Below, piece after piece: positions 59,101 through 60,060 of a stretch of 64,000 nucleotides of DNA (within the stretch, counting starts at the first letter, position 1; each line of letters opens with the position of its first letter). Where the stretch lies: positions 26,834,353 to 26,898,352 of the forward strand of contig OY804589.1 of assembly GCA_963680875.1 (NCBI GenBank), in the 5' to 3' direction. Source of the stretch: Bathymodiolus brooksi. Its lineage: Eukaryota; Mollusca; Bivalvia; Mytilida; Modiolidae. The notes beneath the pieces are model-generated. The model did not search any database, was not told the DNA's origin, and was given only the letters and a program-made list of their open reading frames with translations. Made by a program: the position numbers and the translations under genes.

Positions 59101-59395
59101 AATTAAAATCGGGACATTAAAAAAAGAGGGTCAAAAATTAAAACAGATCAGAAAATGTTGTTATGAATTGTCTCCCCTTAATTTTTTTTTTTTTATATTT
59201 CAGACACTGAAACAGGAATCTCTACTTAGAGAAGGTGTGAAGCAATTGGGCGACTCGCACGATAGTCGTCTTCCGTCAGAACAAGAAAAACTTGTCACCC
59301 TCCTCAGCAAAAAGGATGATTTGATGAAGAGAATCGCCTACACAGAGGCCGACATCGTCAAGAAAGAAAAAGAACTGAAATCAAAAAGGAAATAA
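8095..59395 (+). CDS. Large type I membrane coiled-coil protein gene, at least 26 exons
   Basis: Joining 26 exons with GT/AG borders and compatible phases gives about 2,535 residues. Order: signal peptide (1-22); Cys-rich ephrin-receptor/GCC2-GCC3-like piece (23-53); beta-rich segment with [10 protein letters not shown] (about 91-100); transmembrane helix (151-174) followed by RKYGW; charged cytoplasmic helix (about 235-400); DPxTG repeats (about 460-875); coiled coil (about 880-2150) with recurring 45-55-residue units; globular domain with HTLAH (about 2187-2330); Ser/Pro linker; terminal helix ending at 2535. Role is inferred only as a membrane-anchored cytoplasmic scaffold. The exon 2/3 junction yields TAA, so the ectodomain is incomplete. 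I know no named homologue. The open frames at every exon and the phase agreement make the gene itself near-certain. Confidence 0.9.
8268..8508 (+). mobile_element. SINE-1 copy, full length, in intron 1
   Basis: tRNA-like head with B-box-like 'gagttcgaac', then 'gatacaacattatgtgataaagtttg', and tail 'gttgaaagtggcatcaaataccataaacc'. Confidence 0.8.
8646..8744. repeat. Intronic hairpin, 39-bp arms
   Basis: Arms 8646-8684 and 8706-8744 ('aatctcattgagatttgac' and its complement) are nearly perfect inverted repeats with a 21-base loop. It would fold in the pre-mRNA of the large gene. Confidence 0.8.
8760..9955. other. Intron 1 segment with decayed repeat pieces only
   Basis: Around 9420-9545 there are weak matches to the 'tctgaaaccac..ccaagatggcc' repeat family seen at 63.2-64 kb. 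No coding signal. Confidence 0.4.
9960..10110 (+). mobile_element. 'actggt' element, uninterrupted copy
   Basis: The stretch 'actggttcgaattctagaattta..ctaaataaaaactga..ttactggtcagaacaaagtttt' recurs at 55640-55950, where a MITE interrupts it. This copy serves as the empty site. Confidence 0.6.
10370..10610 (+). mobile_element. SINE-1 copy, near full length
   Basis: 'ggatttacaactacctatgcaat', B-box-like 'ggttcgaatccc', 'cctccaccaataaaactgaccgcc' and tail 'gttgaaagtggtg' are all present. Confidence 0.8.
10611..13935. other. Intron 1, mostly unique sequence
   Basis: Contains a dispersed-repeat scrap near 10738-10790, one isolated open frame (11881-12165, listed separately), and an island near 13085-13310 with slightly higher GC than its flanks ('ggtcggctgtaccagccagcagcttgac'). 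No splice-framed exons fitting the large gene were found. Confidence 0.45.
11881..12165 (+). CDS. Isolated hypothetical ORF, 94 aa
   Basis: A 94-codon frame with more balanced base composition than its surroundings. The product is basic, with [15 protein letters not shown] and [13 protein letters not shown] segments. No family is recognised and no promoter or splice context is clear. It could be a remnant of a mobile element or a captured gene fragment within intron 1; it may equally be chance. Confidence 0.2.
   Translation: MKCTARGRISFFIDQHPGNNCVLFIELFANRHVTRIIQSLNYSPASRCINAWMHSLKKSVKPEIVNRYDLWVLRHKIGGAKVFVNNVQWSDQMM
13940..14090. repeat. 'TGGCTCC' motif-rich element
   Basis: The motif tggctcct / tggcacct occurs about seven times in 140 bases, ending at an inverted 'gggagccagag'. 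It resembles the 'actggt' element family in style. Confidence 0.45.
14230..14325 (+). mobile_element. SINE-1 3' fragment
   Basis: Only the tail is present: 'accaataaaactgaccgccacgat..attgaaagtggcattaaacaccata'. The sequence from 14330 to 15200 is unremarkable, AT-rich intron. Confidence 0.7.
15209..15369. mobile_element. TA-flanked MITE ('aggtcacctgt' family)
   Basis: Ends CAGTACACCTGT / CAGGTTAGACTG with TA on each side. The interior alternates 'ttaagaggtcacctg' and 'cctttttcttgtcctgtcatag'. TA duplication and CAGT ends fit a Tc1/mariner-type (pogo-like) nonautonomous element. Other copies lie at 28934, 35356, 37200, 55697 and 62308. Confidence 0.7.
15490..15680 (+). mobile_element. SINE-1 copy, 3' two-thirds
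   Basis: Runs from 'actaaagttgtgagttcaa' to 'gcaccataaccctaac', after which the 42/44-bp minisatellite starts directly. Confidence 0.75.
15685..20655. repeat. 5-kb minisatellite, 42/44-bp units, >110 copies
   Basis: Unit types are A (44 bp, 'tatcatatccacattacac..'), B (42 bp, 'tacatctaacattacac..') and C (42 bp, 'tacatctatcattacac..'), each ending 'agtgatagacactgat'. From about 16.9 to 17.7 kb, A-B-C trimers recur. From about 18.23 to 19.34 kb a ~680-bp higher-order block is repeated. A few units are shortened ('ccacattacacagtgatagac' at 18.64, 19.32, 20.1 and 20.4 kb). Minus-strand open frames here are repeat artefacts. The whole array lies in intron 1. Confidence 0.95.
20755..20995 (+). 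mobile_element. SINE-2 copy, head truncated
   Basis: 'ttctccgctaagtacgcagc', 'gagcaaagattggttggctc', 'ctgttgtttcagtgagctaac' and tail 'gctgagttggcattaaacaac'. It follows the minisatellite closely. Confidence 0.8.
21375..21695 (+). mobile_element. SINE-2 copy, full length (best example)
   Basis: The tRNA-like head has an A-box-like 'gtgtagtggttagtgtg'. The body carries 'accaaagactataaaattgg', and the tail is 'gctgaaaaattgctgagttggcattaaacaacaatcactc'. It ends 36 bases before exon 2. Confidence 0.85.
21732..21825 (+). CDS. Exon 2: Cys-rich ephrin-receptor-like piece
   Basis: Acceptor tttcag, phase 1 entry. Residues 23-53 contain seven cysteines in about 27 residues with [19 protein letters not shown], typical of GCC2/GCC3 (ephrin-receptor-like) modules, but too short for a whole module. 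Donor TACTA/gtaagt is strong and leaves phase 2. Confidence 0.8.
21845..23650. repeat. 117-bp satellite, about 15 units
   Basis: Units read 'aacaaatactgtaaacatt..gccacagttgtcaagtgg..atgatcactgatcaacatg..ctcaaggatatcaaaataaag'. Because 117 is divisible by three, antisense frames stay open for up to 239 codons with a 39-residue periodic product; these are artefacts. The array begins about 20 bases after exon 2. Confidence 0.95.
23740..24115 (+). mobile_element. SINE-1 copy (23872-24115) plus antisense tail fragment (23745-23800)
   Basis: The full copy starts 'ccgtcgtggtcgtgatcgtatgg' and ends 'gaaagtggcattaaacaccata'. Just upstream lies an inverted tail piece 'atggtgtttaacaccactttcaac'. Confidence 0.8.
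24120..25095. repeat. Diverged direct duplication (about 24235-24720 and 24770-25060)
   Basis: Both halves share 'taacaaataat..gttgactttaa.ataatcc', 'aatctcttgtc..gagaa.gggtgtta' and 'gtaaaaataggcta'. No coding content is visible. Confidence 0.55.
25100..25205 (-). mobile_element. SINE-1 tail fragment
   Basis: Antisense tail 'tgttaaatgccactttcaacaatatttcagttat' followed by 'tggaggaaaccggagtacc'. Confidence 0.65.
25264..25500. repeat. 80-bp tandem triplication
   Basis: Three copies of 'gactctaaattaaattctgactatgatcag..'. The first two are almost identical, the third diverged. Confidence 0.85.
25838..26045 (+). mobile_element. SINE-1 copy, degenerate
   Basis: Recognisable by 'catgattgtatagtagttagatttacaa', 'gatacaacattgtgtaataaagttt' and 'attgttgaaagtggc'. 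The sequence from 25500 to 25838 and from 26045 to 26409 holds nothing recognised. Confidence 0.6.
26410..26609. other. Assembly gap (200 N)
   Basis: Exactly 200 undetermined bases, probably a placeholder of unknown true size, directly adjoining the 34-bp satellite. It lies in intron 2, where at least one exon seems to be missing. Confidence 0.95.
26610..28018. repeat. 34-bp minisatellite, >40 copies, cut by the gap
   Basis: Unit 'gtgtataatgtgg' + 'tagataataccataatgatct', very homogeneous, with g/a variation in 'ctgtgta/ctatgta' and occasional 'gtgctag' or 'gcgctag'. The left end is in the gap. Antisense frames are open only because three units make 102 bases. Confidence 0.95.
28019..28100. 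mobile_element. Fragment of the element also at 31340-31545 (inverted)
   Basis: Text 'aggttttacatagattctttattttgca.gaggggtg' is the reverse complement of 31455-31510. The satellite at 26610-28018 abuts it and shares its terminal 'ctatgtataatgtgctag'. Confidence 0.65.
28208..28508 (-). mobile_element. SINE-1 copy (28208-28440) plus tail fragment (28455-28508)
   Basis: Antisense: 'aatgccactttcaacaatatttcag', 'ttattggtggaggaaac', 'gattcgaactggcaatgttag' (B-box region), 'gtagttgtaaattcaactacc'. A second antisense tail follows. Confidence 0.8.
28669..28831 (+). CDS. Exon 3: beta-rich ectodomain segment
   Basis: Acceptor ttttacag; 54 complete codons after one split base; donor AAAATG/gtaagt, phase 0. 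The peptide includes [12 protein letters not shown] and [19 protein letters not shown], a cupredoxin-like strand pattern. Taken directly after exon 2, the split codon is TA+A (stop), so another exon with phase-2 ends must lie between, or a base is wrong. Confidence 0.85.
28934..29078. mobile_element. TA-flanked MITE, right end truncated by SINE-1
   Basis: Starts TA/CAGTCAA with 'ttgtattaagaggtcacc', 'cctcttaaaagaggttcaat' and 'aggtgactacatgg', then runs straight into a SINE-1. Confidence 0.65.
29080..29320 (+). mobile_element. SINE-1 copy, full length
   Basis: Includes 'ggatttacaactacctatgcaatc', 'gagttcgaatctc' and tail 'gaaagtggcgttaaacaccat'. Confidence 0.8.
29440..29775 (+). mobile_element. 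SINE-2 copy, near full length
   Basis: B-box-like 'gggttcgagcccc', 'gactataaaattggtgc', 'gtttcagtgagctagca', and tail 'gcgttaaacaacaatcactctc'. Ends about 75 bases before exon 4. Confidence 0.8.
29849..30037 (+). CDS. Exon 4: juxtamembrane segment and transmembrane helix
   Basis: 63 codons, phase 0-0. It begins [11 protein letters not shown], and from APDWA runs into a hydrophobic stretch ([20 protein letters not shown]) that is the only convincing membrane helix in the protein. Residues 109-171. Confidence 0.93.
30145..30410. repeat. ~125-bp tandem duplication in intron 4
   Basis: Two copies of 'caacatttaaaatta.g.tatttcc.c.g.tttttaatt' with 'actcgtgaa.ata' and 'cacttat/taacttat' follow each other. 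Confidence 0.7.
30505..30635 (+). mobile_element. SINE-1 3' half
   Basis: 'gtttgtcagtgacgtgtggcagg', 'ccaccaataaaactgaccgcc' and 'gaaagtgacgttaaataccataaacc'. Confidence 0.75.
30660..31140 (-). repeat. Dispersed mytilid-type repeat
   Basis: Starts 'ggaataggtgaccttagcgga', then antisense of the family at 53.8 and 57.3 kb ('tttctctggattgtcaatttttta', 'ccccttcggtattctctaatgttta'). Small frames here are artefacts. Confidence 0.65.
31340..31545 (+). mobile_element. Short element rich in 'tataatgtgca'
   Basis: Repeated 'tgtataatgtgcac' and 'aatgtgcacccc' with terminal 'agcacattatacataggtcatta'. Its right end matches the unit of the 34-bp satellite. Confidence 0.55.
31607..31802 (+). CDS. Exon 5: start of the cytoplasmic region
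   Basis: Acceptor ttttctag; 65 codons plus one base (donor G/gtaggt, phase 1). It begins VLFRKYGW, finishing the membrane helix and giving a basic stop-transfer, then [15 protein letters not shown] and a basic/acidic mix ([11 protein letters not shown]). Residues 172-236. Confidence 0.93.
32095..32483. mobile_element. Dispersed element, uninterrupted copy
   Basis: Inverted relative of 2085-2645. Bounded by 'cccccttaagccggga' and 'gcaaatgcccctttaag'; interior 'gataagctccgcccac'. It provides the empty-site version of the hAT5-like insertion at 2167. Confidence 0.6.
32748..32893 (+). CDS. Exon 6: acidic cytoplasmic linker
   Basis: Phase 1 entry, phase 0 exit. Acidic start ([15 protein letters not shown]), then [22 protein letters not shown], the beginning of a helical region. 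Residues 237-285. Confidence 0.92.
32985..32997. repeat. Solo hAT-like terminus
   Basis: 'gtggtgagccctg' equals the right terminus of the element at 46986-48243. No matching left end was found. Confidence 0.4.
33106..33354 (+). CDS. Exon 7: coiled-coil segment
   Basis: 83 codons, phase 0-0. Heptad-like and charged ([35 protein letters not shown]). Residues 286-368. Confidence 0.94.
33440..33705. repeat. ~33-bp degenerate tandem in intron 7
   Basis: Repeated 'aggtttccagttta..cagggttcagttta'. A related fragment lies at 42990-43060. Confidence 0.7.
33720..34260 (-). repeat. 60-bp tandem array, about 8 units, inside an antisense SINE-2
   Basis: Unit 'catgattataacacattac..gataagatggattgttctagtgctaacccaacga'. 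The left flank 'cagcaatctttcagctaaatcatg' and right flank 'gtagac..cacttcactctgacacatta' are SINE-2 antisense parts, so an internal SINE segment has been amplified. One unit has a 4-bp insertion (near 33948), which shifts the frame. Open frames here are artefacts. Confidence 0.85.
34290..34560 (+). repeat. Dispersed 'actcccgctccaccggag' repeat
   Basis: Contains 'ttccgtccgtctgtctgtcc' and ends 'agtgagcattagctcacagttc'; a bivalve-type repeat by memory. Confidence 0.5.
34650..34870 (+). repeat. Two decoy copies of the exon 8 acceptor and start
   Basis: The segment 'ttgtag/gttgaat..accaagcttcgttgagagaa' occurs at 34657 and 34768 and again at the true exon start (34871), each followed or preceded by 'cttatattta..tgtccacact..tttggtgaatca'. 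Periods are about 111 and 103 bases. Confidence 0.85.
34871..35144 (+). CDS. Exon 8: helical segment, then linker
   Basis: Acceptor ttttatag; 91 codons plus one base (G/gtaagg, phase 1). Starts [19 protein letters not shown], ends in a Gly-rich linker ([17 protein letters not shown]). Residues 369-459. Only this copy of the triplicated start continues open. Confidence 0.92.
35356..35515. mobile_element. TA-type MITE copy
   Basis: Ends CAGTCAAGCCTGT and GAGATGACTG; interior 'aagaaaacatggccttata' and 'cttcttaaaagagattcaat'. The first 20 bases are tandemly duplicated at 35325-35360. Confidence 0.65.
35540..35700 (+). repeat. 'ccttttgttttattgctccc' dispersed repeat
   Basis: Same family as 44310-44470 and 44875-45260 ('tttggctttcc.a.c', 'cctgatgaag.ttattccaga'). 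Confidence 0.6.
35734..35961 (+). CDS. Exon 9: DPxTG repeat block
   Basis: Phase 1-1. Residues 460-535 hold the first repeats: [38 protein letters not shown], ending in ATG/G. Each unit is about 18-20 residues, with Asp/His-Pro, Thr/Ser-Gly and a hydrophobic-Pro core. Confidence 0.93.
36085..36420 (-). mobile_element. SINE-2 copy, full length
   Basis: Antisense: 'tgagcaattttttcagctatatcatgg', 'agtccacaggtagacatgtc', 'cagtctttgctcttactcc', 'gggtttgaaccc' (B-box region) and 'caatttaggccagcatgttaacca'. Confidence 0.8.
36649..36975 (+). CDS. Exon 10: DPxTG repeat block
   Basis: Phase 1-1. After a Pro-rich lead ([14 protein letters not shown]), four regular units appear: [39 protein letters not shown] and [13 protein letters not shown]. 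Residues 536-644. Confidence 0.95.
37200..37316. mobile_element. TA-type MITE, left-truncated
   Basis: 'gaagttcaattcatatgaaattttc', 'cttttaatacaggtgtctg' and terminal 'ggtttgactg/ta'. Confidence 0.55.
37396..37806 (+). CDS. Exon 11: degenerate repeat, then coiled coil
   Basis: Phase 1-1. Repeats [10 protein letters not shown] and [12 protein letters not shown] open the exon. A helical insert with [20 protein letters not shown] and charged [10 protein letters not shown] follows, so the repeat tract is split by about 95 helical residues. Residues 645-781. Confidence 0.93.
38094..38345. repeat. Two adjacent intronic hairpins
   Basis: First: 'aatataaaagtttatgtgta' at about 38107 pairs with 'tacacataaactttatattt' at about 38157. 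Second: 'accatggatctta..aacttatttaaaccaac' (38259-38293) pairs with 'gttggtttaaataagtt..taagatccatggt' (38310-38343). Confidence 0.8.
38378..38472. repeat. Three ~32-bp units with CRE-like TGACGTCA
   Basis: 'ctatgacgtcaaaatcatggaataacaga' occurs three times. The first two carry the perfect cAMP-response-element palindrome TGACGTCA, the third has TGACATCA. It lies in intron 11; function is unknown. Confidence 0.6.
38568..38870 (-). mobile_element. Degenerate SINE-1
   Basis: Weak antisense matches: 'aatcaacaatattttagttat', 'ttgtggaggaatgaggt', 'taacttaagtggtgaaagactgattgcacaagta'. The stretch 38870-39400 holds nothing else clear. Confidence 0.45.
39401..39571 (+). CDS. Exon 12: DPxTG repeat block
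   Basis: Acceptor tcttttaag, phase 1-1, 57 codons. Units: [40 protein letters not shown] and MEDPEGGG. Residues 782-838. Confidence 0.93.
39880..40105 (-). mobile_element. SINE-1 copy, diverged
   Basis: Antisense tail 'cacagtatttcatttatatcg', 'gtgacaaactttattgcatc', 'tttagcagtgataagcactgatta' and 'gtaaatctaactaccata'. Confidence 0.6.
40168..42182 (+). CDS. Exon 13: last repeats and first long coiled coil (2,015 bp)
   Basis: The largest exon, 672 residues (839-1510), phase 1 to 0. It opens with the final repeats ([26 protein letters not shown]). A basic Pro hinge ([11 protein letters not shown]) leads into helix ([19 protein letters not shown]). A charged Gln/Lys linker ([20 protein letters not shown], about 1189-1208) separates two helical blocks. 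The second carries [18 protein letters not shown] and [13 protein letters not shown], the first copy of a unit repeated in later exons. Confidence 0.97.
42235..42490. repeat. Degenerate tandem 'gatataccatg..gggtag'
   Basis: Several 35-42-bp units in intron 13. The last two ('acccatgaataaagattgactgcagggtagat') are nearly identical. Confidence 0.7.
42647..42895 (+). CDS. Exon 14: coiled-coil unit
   Basis: 83 codons, phase 0-0. Contains [20 protein letters not shown] and [14 protein letters not shown], closely parallel to the exon 13 unit. Residues 1511-1593. Confidence 0.95.
43060..43195 (+). mobile_element. SINE-1 3' half
   Basis: 'gataaagtttgtcagtaacttgctacaggtcagtgg' and 'gttgaacgtggcgttaagcacca'. 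Confidence 0.7.
43332..43565 (+). CDS. Exon 15: coiled-coil segment
   Basis: 78 codons, phase 0-0. Acidic start ([13 protein letters not shown]), then [20 protein letters not shown] and an Asp/Glu-rich helix. Residues 1594-1671. Confidence 0.94.
43690..43865 (+). mobile_element. SINE-1 copy, 5' two-thirds
   Basis: 'gtggtcatgatcgtatggtagttg', 'gagttcgaaccccg' and 'aggtcggtggttttctcc'. The tail is replaced by 'tgacctcagatatttcag' repeats. Confidence 0.75.
44310..44475 (+). repeat. 'gcataggtgaccttagccga' repeat, uninterrupted copy
   Basis: Matches 44875-45260 before and after the MITE there: 'aaaacttttaaaattattttggctttcc' is the empty target. The family looks like an abundant mytilid repeat by memory. 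Confidence 0.65.
44969..45183. mobile_element. TTAA-flanked MITE, 215 bp
   Basis: Ends GGTGGTACCATACACT and AGTGTATGGTACCCCC (15 of 16 bases complementary), bracketed by TTAA on both sides (44965-44968, 45184-45187). It interrupts a 'gcataggtgacc' repeat whose intact relative is at 44310-44475. TTAA target sites fit piggyBac or Kolobok superfamilies; no transposase is present. Confidence 0.8.
45470..45815 (+). mobile_element. SINE-2 copy, diverged
   Basis: 'tagtataaagattagcattctcga' (head), 'ggtcaaaccaaagactat', 'tttcagtgagctacta' and 'accgtgatatagctctcaaatt'. Confidence 0.6.
45820..46510. other. Intron 15 remainder, no feature recognised
   Basis: AT-rich, without open frames, known repeats or strong secondary structure. 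Confidence 0.5.
46515..46710 (+). mobile_element. SINE-1 copy with internal deletion
   Basis: Head 'gttggatttacaactacctatgcaatcag' is joined to 'ggttttctctgggtac' and tail 'gaaagtggcattaaacaccata'. The central part is missing. Confidence 0.75.
46764..46934 (+). CDS. Exon 16: coiled-coil unit
   Basis: 57 codons, phase 0-0. [20 protein letters not shown] and [15 protein letters not shown] continue the recurring unit. Residues 1672-1728. Confidence 0.95.
46986..48243. mobile_element. hAT-like nonautonomous element, host of a nested insertion
   Basis: Ends CAGGGCTCACC and GGTGAGCCCTG are perfect inverted repeats, flanked by AAAGAA on both sides (46980-46985, 48244-48249). CAGGG ends suggest the hAT superfamily. 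Without the nested element it would be about 380 bp. It lies in intron 16. Confidence 0.7.
47010..47877. mobile_element. Foldback element, ~320-bp arms, nested
   Basis: Arms of about 320 bp (47010-47335 and 47555-47877) are inverted repeats of roughly 90% or higher identity by eye, beginning CACAGGCGCTTGTG. A 7-bp direct duplication GGTGAAG lies on each side (47003-47009, 47878-47884). The centre is AT-rich without transposase. It would form a long double-stranded stem in the pre-mRNA. Confidence 0.85.
48408..48660 (+). mobile_element. SINE-1 copy, full length
   Basis: 'accatcgtggtcgtgatcatatgg', 'gagtttgaatcccgg' and tail 'attgttgaaagtggcattga'. From 48660 to 49110 nothing else is recognised. 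Confidence 0.8.
49121..49276 (+). CDS. Exon 17: coiled-coil segment
   Basis: 52 codons, phase 0-0, Arg/Glu/Gln-rich ([20 protein letters not shown]). Residues 1729-1780. Confidence 0.94.
49440..49560 (+). mobile_element. SINE-2 fragment
   Basis: 'accagtgagctagca', 'gtcattatcatctcatcaa' and 'cttgttcttgccataatatggctgaaa'. Joined directly to a SINE-1. Confidence 0.5.
49561..49795 (+). mobile_element. SINE-1 copy
   Basis: 'gatttacaactagctatgcaatc', 'gagtttgaatcccgct' and 'gttgaaagtggcattaaacaccata'. Ends 10 bases before exon 18. Confidence 0.8.
49806..49991 (+). CDS. Exon 18: coiled-coil segment
   Basis: 62 codons, phase 0-0. Helical with Arg-rich patch ([21 protein letters not shown]). Residues 1781-1842. 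Confidence 0.94.
50430..50575 (+). mobile_element. SINE-1 3' half
   Basis: 'tagatacaacattatgtgataaa', 'ctccaccaataaaactgactgc' and a truncated tail. Confidence 0.7.
50622..51180 (+). mobile_element. SINE-2 copy with seven tandem 40-bp heads
   Basis: The 40-bp unit 'aatggttcgtgtgattgtc'+'ttgaatgtgatagaccatggg' occurs about seven times (50624-50902). It corresponds to the A-box side of the tRNA-like head. It then continues into B-box-like 'gtttgagcccctgttgg' and a normal SINE-2 body to about 51180. Minus-strand open frames are artefacts. Confidence 0.85.
51465..51551 (+). CDS. Exon 19: short coiled-coil segment
   Basis: 29 codons, phase 0-0: [20 protein letters not shown]. Acceptor ttttttaaag. 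Residues 1843-1871. Confidence 0.9.
51680..52000 (+). mobile_element. SINE-2 copy, near full length
   Basis: 'ggttagagtgctggcctcaagtgtgg', 'gggttcaagtcctg' (B-box-like), 'gagcaaagactggttgactc', 'tttcagtgagctagca'. Confidence 0.75.
52064..52392 (+). CDS. Exon 20: coiled-coil segment
   Basis: 109 codons plus two bases (AA/gtgagt, phase 2). Includes [20 protein letters not shown] and [19 protein letters not shown]. Residues 1872-1980. Confidence 0.94.
52434..52615 (+). mobile_element. SINE-1 copy, tail truncated
   Basis: 'gtcgtcgtggtcgtgatcgta', 'gagttcaaattccact', 'gatacaacattatgtgataaag' and 'ctccaccaataaaga'. Confidence 0.8.
52725..52970 (+). mobile_element. SINE-2 copy, tail truncated
   Basis: 'tgtgtaatggttagcatgttcg' (A-box side), 'aggttcgaacac' (B-box-like), 'tgcttctccgctaagcacg' and 'actataaaaatccagctcac'. 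It ends 20 bases before exon 21. Confidence 0.8.
52991..53583 (+). CDS. Exon 21: last long coiled coil, then Ser/Pro/Gly linker
   Basis: Phase 2 to 1, residues about 1981-2178. [18 protein letters not shown] and [17 protein letters not shown] are another recurring unit. The coil ends before a flexible linker ([20 protein letters not shown]), then an amphipathic stretch ([19 protein letters not shown]). Confidence 0.95.
53800..54350 (+). repeat. 90-bp tandem array, five units, in a dispersed repeat
   Basis: Unit 'aataaacgttagagaaaac'+'cgaagagacaatcaagaatgg'+.. 'aagacacaggaccaa'. Downstream 'caccaaaaac..gggtgaacccaggtgctcgc' follows twice (54300, 54490). The parent repeat is also at 57280-57600 and, inverted, at 30860-31140. 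A minus-strand frame of 166 codons is an artefact of 90 being divisible by three. Confidence 0.9.
54350..54900. repeat. Repeat remnants in intron 21
   Basis: A second half of the 53.8-kb repeat (54410-54530), then 'tacagtggaacttgtgcaatctgacacc' to 'tgtcggattagataggttccaa' (54635-54815), a diverged inverted-repeat element. Confidence 0.5.
54902..55293 (+). CDS. Exon 22: compact C-terminal domain with HTLAH
   Basis: Phase 1 to 0, residues 2179-2309. Not coiled: mixed alpha/beta sequence with [52 protein letters not shown] and [16 protein letters not shown]. His2285 and His2289 form an HxxxH pair inside a hydrophobic helix, reminiscent of zinc-metalloprotease HExxH but without the catalytic Glu. 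The family was not recognised. Confidence 0.95.
55640..55950 (+). mobile_element. 'actggt' element interrupted by a MITE
   Basis: 'ttactggtccaattaaaattctagaattta' .. 'tatctaaataaaatctgaaaaaaatcactggtccgaac' matches 9990-10080, with the 55697-55874 MITE inserted between. Confidence 0.75.
55697..55874. mobile_element. TA-flanked MITE, 178 bp, intact ends
   Basis: CAGTGAAACCTG / CAGGTTTGACTG with TA at 55695-55696 and 55875-55876. Interior as in 15209-15369. Confidence 0.8.
55960..56290 (+). mobile_element. Two SINE-1 pieces
   Basis: A diverged piece (55970-56045, 'tactctagtttcctccactaataatact'), then a 3' two-thirds copy (56115-56275) ending 'gttgaaagtgacattaaacaccata'. A head remnant lies at 55515-55610. 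Confidence 0.7.
56316..56528 (+). CDS. Exon 23: end of C-terminal domain, linker
   Basis: 71 codons, phase 0-0. [19 protein letters not shown] closes the domain begun in exon 22. A Ser/Ala-rich linker follows, then [18 protein letters not shown]. Residues 2310-2380. Confidence 0.94.
56660..56850 (+). pseudogene. Tandem duplicate of the end of exon 23 and its donor
   Basis: 'atgaaggttgatggacctacac' through 'tcagaacag/gtaacacattcaatt' and about 130 bases of intron are copied from 56489-56660 with few changes. The copy keeps an open 40-base exon tail and a donor but has no good acceptor. Confidence 0.85.
56972..57135 (+). CDS. Exon 24: C-terminal linker
   Basis: 54 codons plus two bases (AG/gttagt, phase 2). 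[20 protein letters not shown] and [17 protein letters not shown]. Residues 2381-2434. Confidence 0.93.
57140..57285 (+). pseudogene. Decayed tandem copies of exon 24's end
   Basis: 'tttgtcagtgta.gcatggc.gaactt.a.ggaat.aaaagtcc' recurs at 57230-57275, and a more decayed copy lies at 57150-57220. Both carry frame-breaking changes. Confidence 0.75.
57280..57605 (+). repeat. Dispersed repeat (53.8-kb family)
   Basis: 'aataaacgttacagaataccaaagggccaatcaaaaatgg', then CA-rich 'aacacaacacaacacaat' and 'accaaaaaaacaggtgaact'. Confidence 0.7.
57650..57830. mobile_element. Degenerate inverted-repeat MITE
   Basis: 'gtcttaaagagacaactc', 'ctttcaaaagagatggtctctc', 'gaggtctctcaagacaagttt'. Similar in logic to the 'aggtcacctgt' MITEs. 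Confidence 0.5.
57930..58195 (+). mobile_element. SINE-1 copy, full length (best example)
   Basis: Complete from 'gtcgtcgtggtcgtgatcgtatgg' through 'gagttcaaaccctgttc' to 'gtggcgttaaacaccataaacc'. Confidence 0.85.
58244..58355 (+). CDS. Exon 25: start of terminal helix
   Basis: Phase 2 to 0. [11 protein letters not shown], then [21 protein letters not shown], a new coiled coil. Residues 2435-2472. Confidence 0.92.
58413..58873. mobile_element. Nonautonomous element with 22-bp ends and central hairpin
   Basis: Ends GTAGCCCCCGTCTTATAAGG and CCTTATAAGAGGGGGGCTAC are inverted repeats. In the centre 'cctcgacagacattat' (58694) pairs with 'ataatgtctgtctcga' (58757). No target duplication was found. 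Frames on both strands are palindrome artefacts. Confidence 0.65.
59204..59395 (+). CDS. Exon 26: terminal helix and stop
   Basis: 63 codons then TAA (59393-59395). [37 protein letters not shown] and a Lys-rich end ([11 protein letters not shown]). Residues 2473-2535. Confidence 0.95.
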   Translation, partial: TLKQESLLREGVKQLGDSHDSRLPSEQEKLVTLLSKKDDLMKRIAYTEADIVKKEKELKSKRK

Positions 59396-59636
59396 ACATT
59401 TCGGAAAATTTAATTCTATCTGATAAACATTTGATAAACGACATTGACATTTTATCGATCATTGAGTGACATTTTTTTATCAATTTTGTAACACAGCATT
59501 TTATACGAAACTTGTAAACTCATAAATTTATTTTCTTTAGTAAAATTTTATATTTTTGGAACTAAAGAAGAGTTTTTAATCAAAATGCATGTATGCTAAC
59601 CAACATTTTTTGAAAATTTATCGATAAACACCAATC

Positions 59637-59642
59637 AATAAA
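59637..59642 (+). terminator. Polyadenylation signal candidate AATAAA
   Basis: First AATAAA after the stop codon other than the one overlapping it, about 240 bases downstream and in AT-rich 3' sequence. Others follow, so the true site is uncertain. Confidence 0.45.
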
Positions 59643-59869
59643 AATATCAATACAATTTTTTAATTTATCGATAAACACTAATATTTGTTAAAAAATATCA
59701 ATACAGTTGTGAATTATGTCATATAGACATAAGAAAAAAAATAAAAACAGATTCCTTCTGGTTGAACTTTTTTTTAAATATTTTCAAAATTGTACAATCA
59801 ATTAATTTTTATAAGCAATCTGTGATAATGACAATTTGTACCATGCACGATTTAAATATTTTTGTGCGA

Positions 59870-60060
59870 TTTAATTATTGTGTCCGTCCACATCTTGTAA
59901 GAATATATTCTAATTAAATTTAAATATTTTGTCCGTCCATATCTTGTAAAAATATTTTTTCTACTTTAATTTAAATGTTATGTCCGTCCATATCTTGTAA
60001 GAATATTTTTTCTATTTTAATTTAAATTTTGTGTCCATCCATTTTTCTTATATTCGAATA
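59870..60060. repeat. ~51-bp imperfect tandem, four units
   Basis: 'tgtccgtccatatcttgtaa.aatat' recurs at about 59881, 59931, 59981 and, decayed, 60031. Confidence 0.8.
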
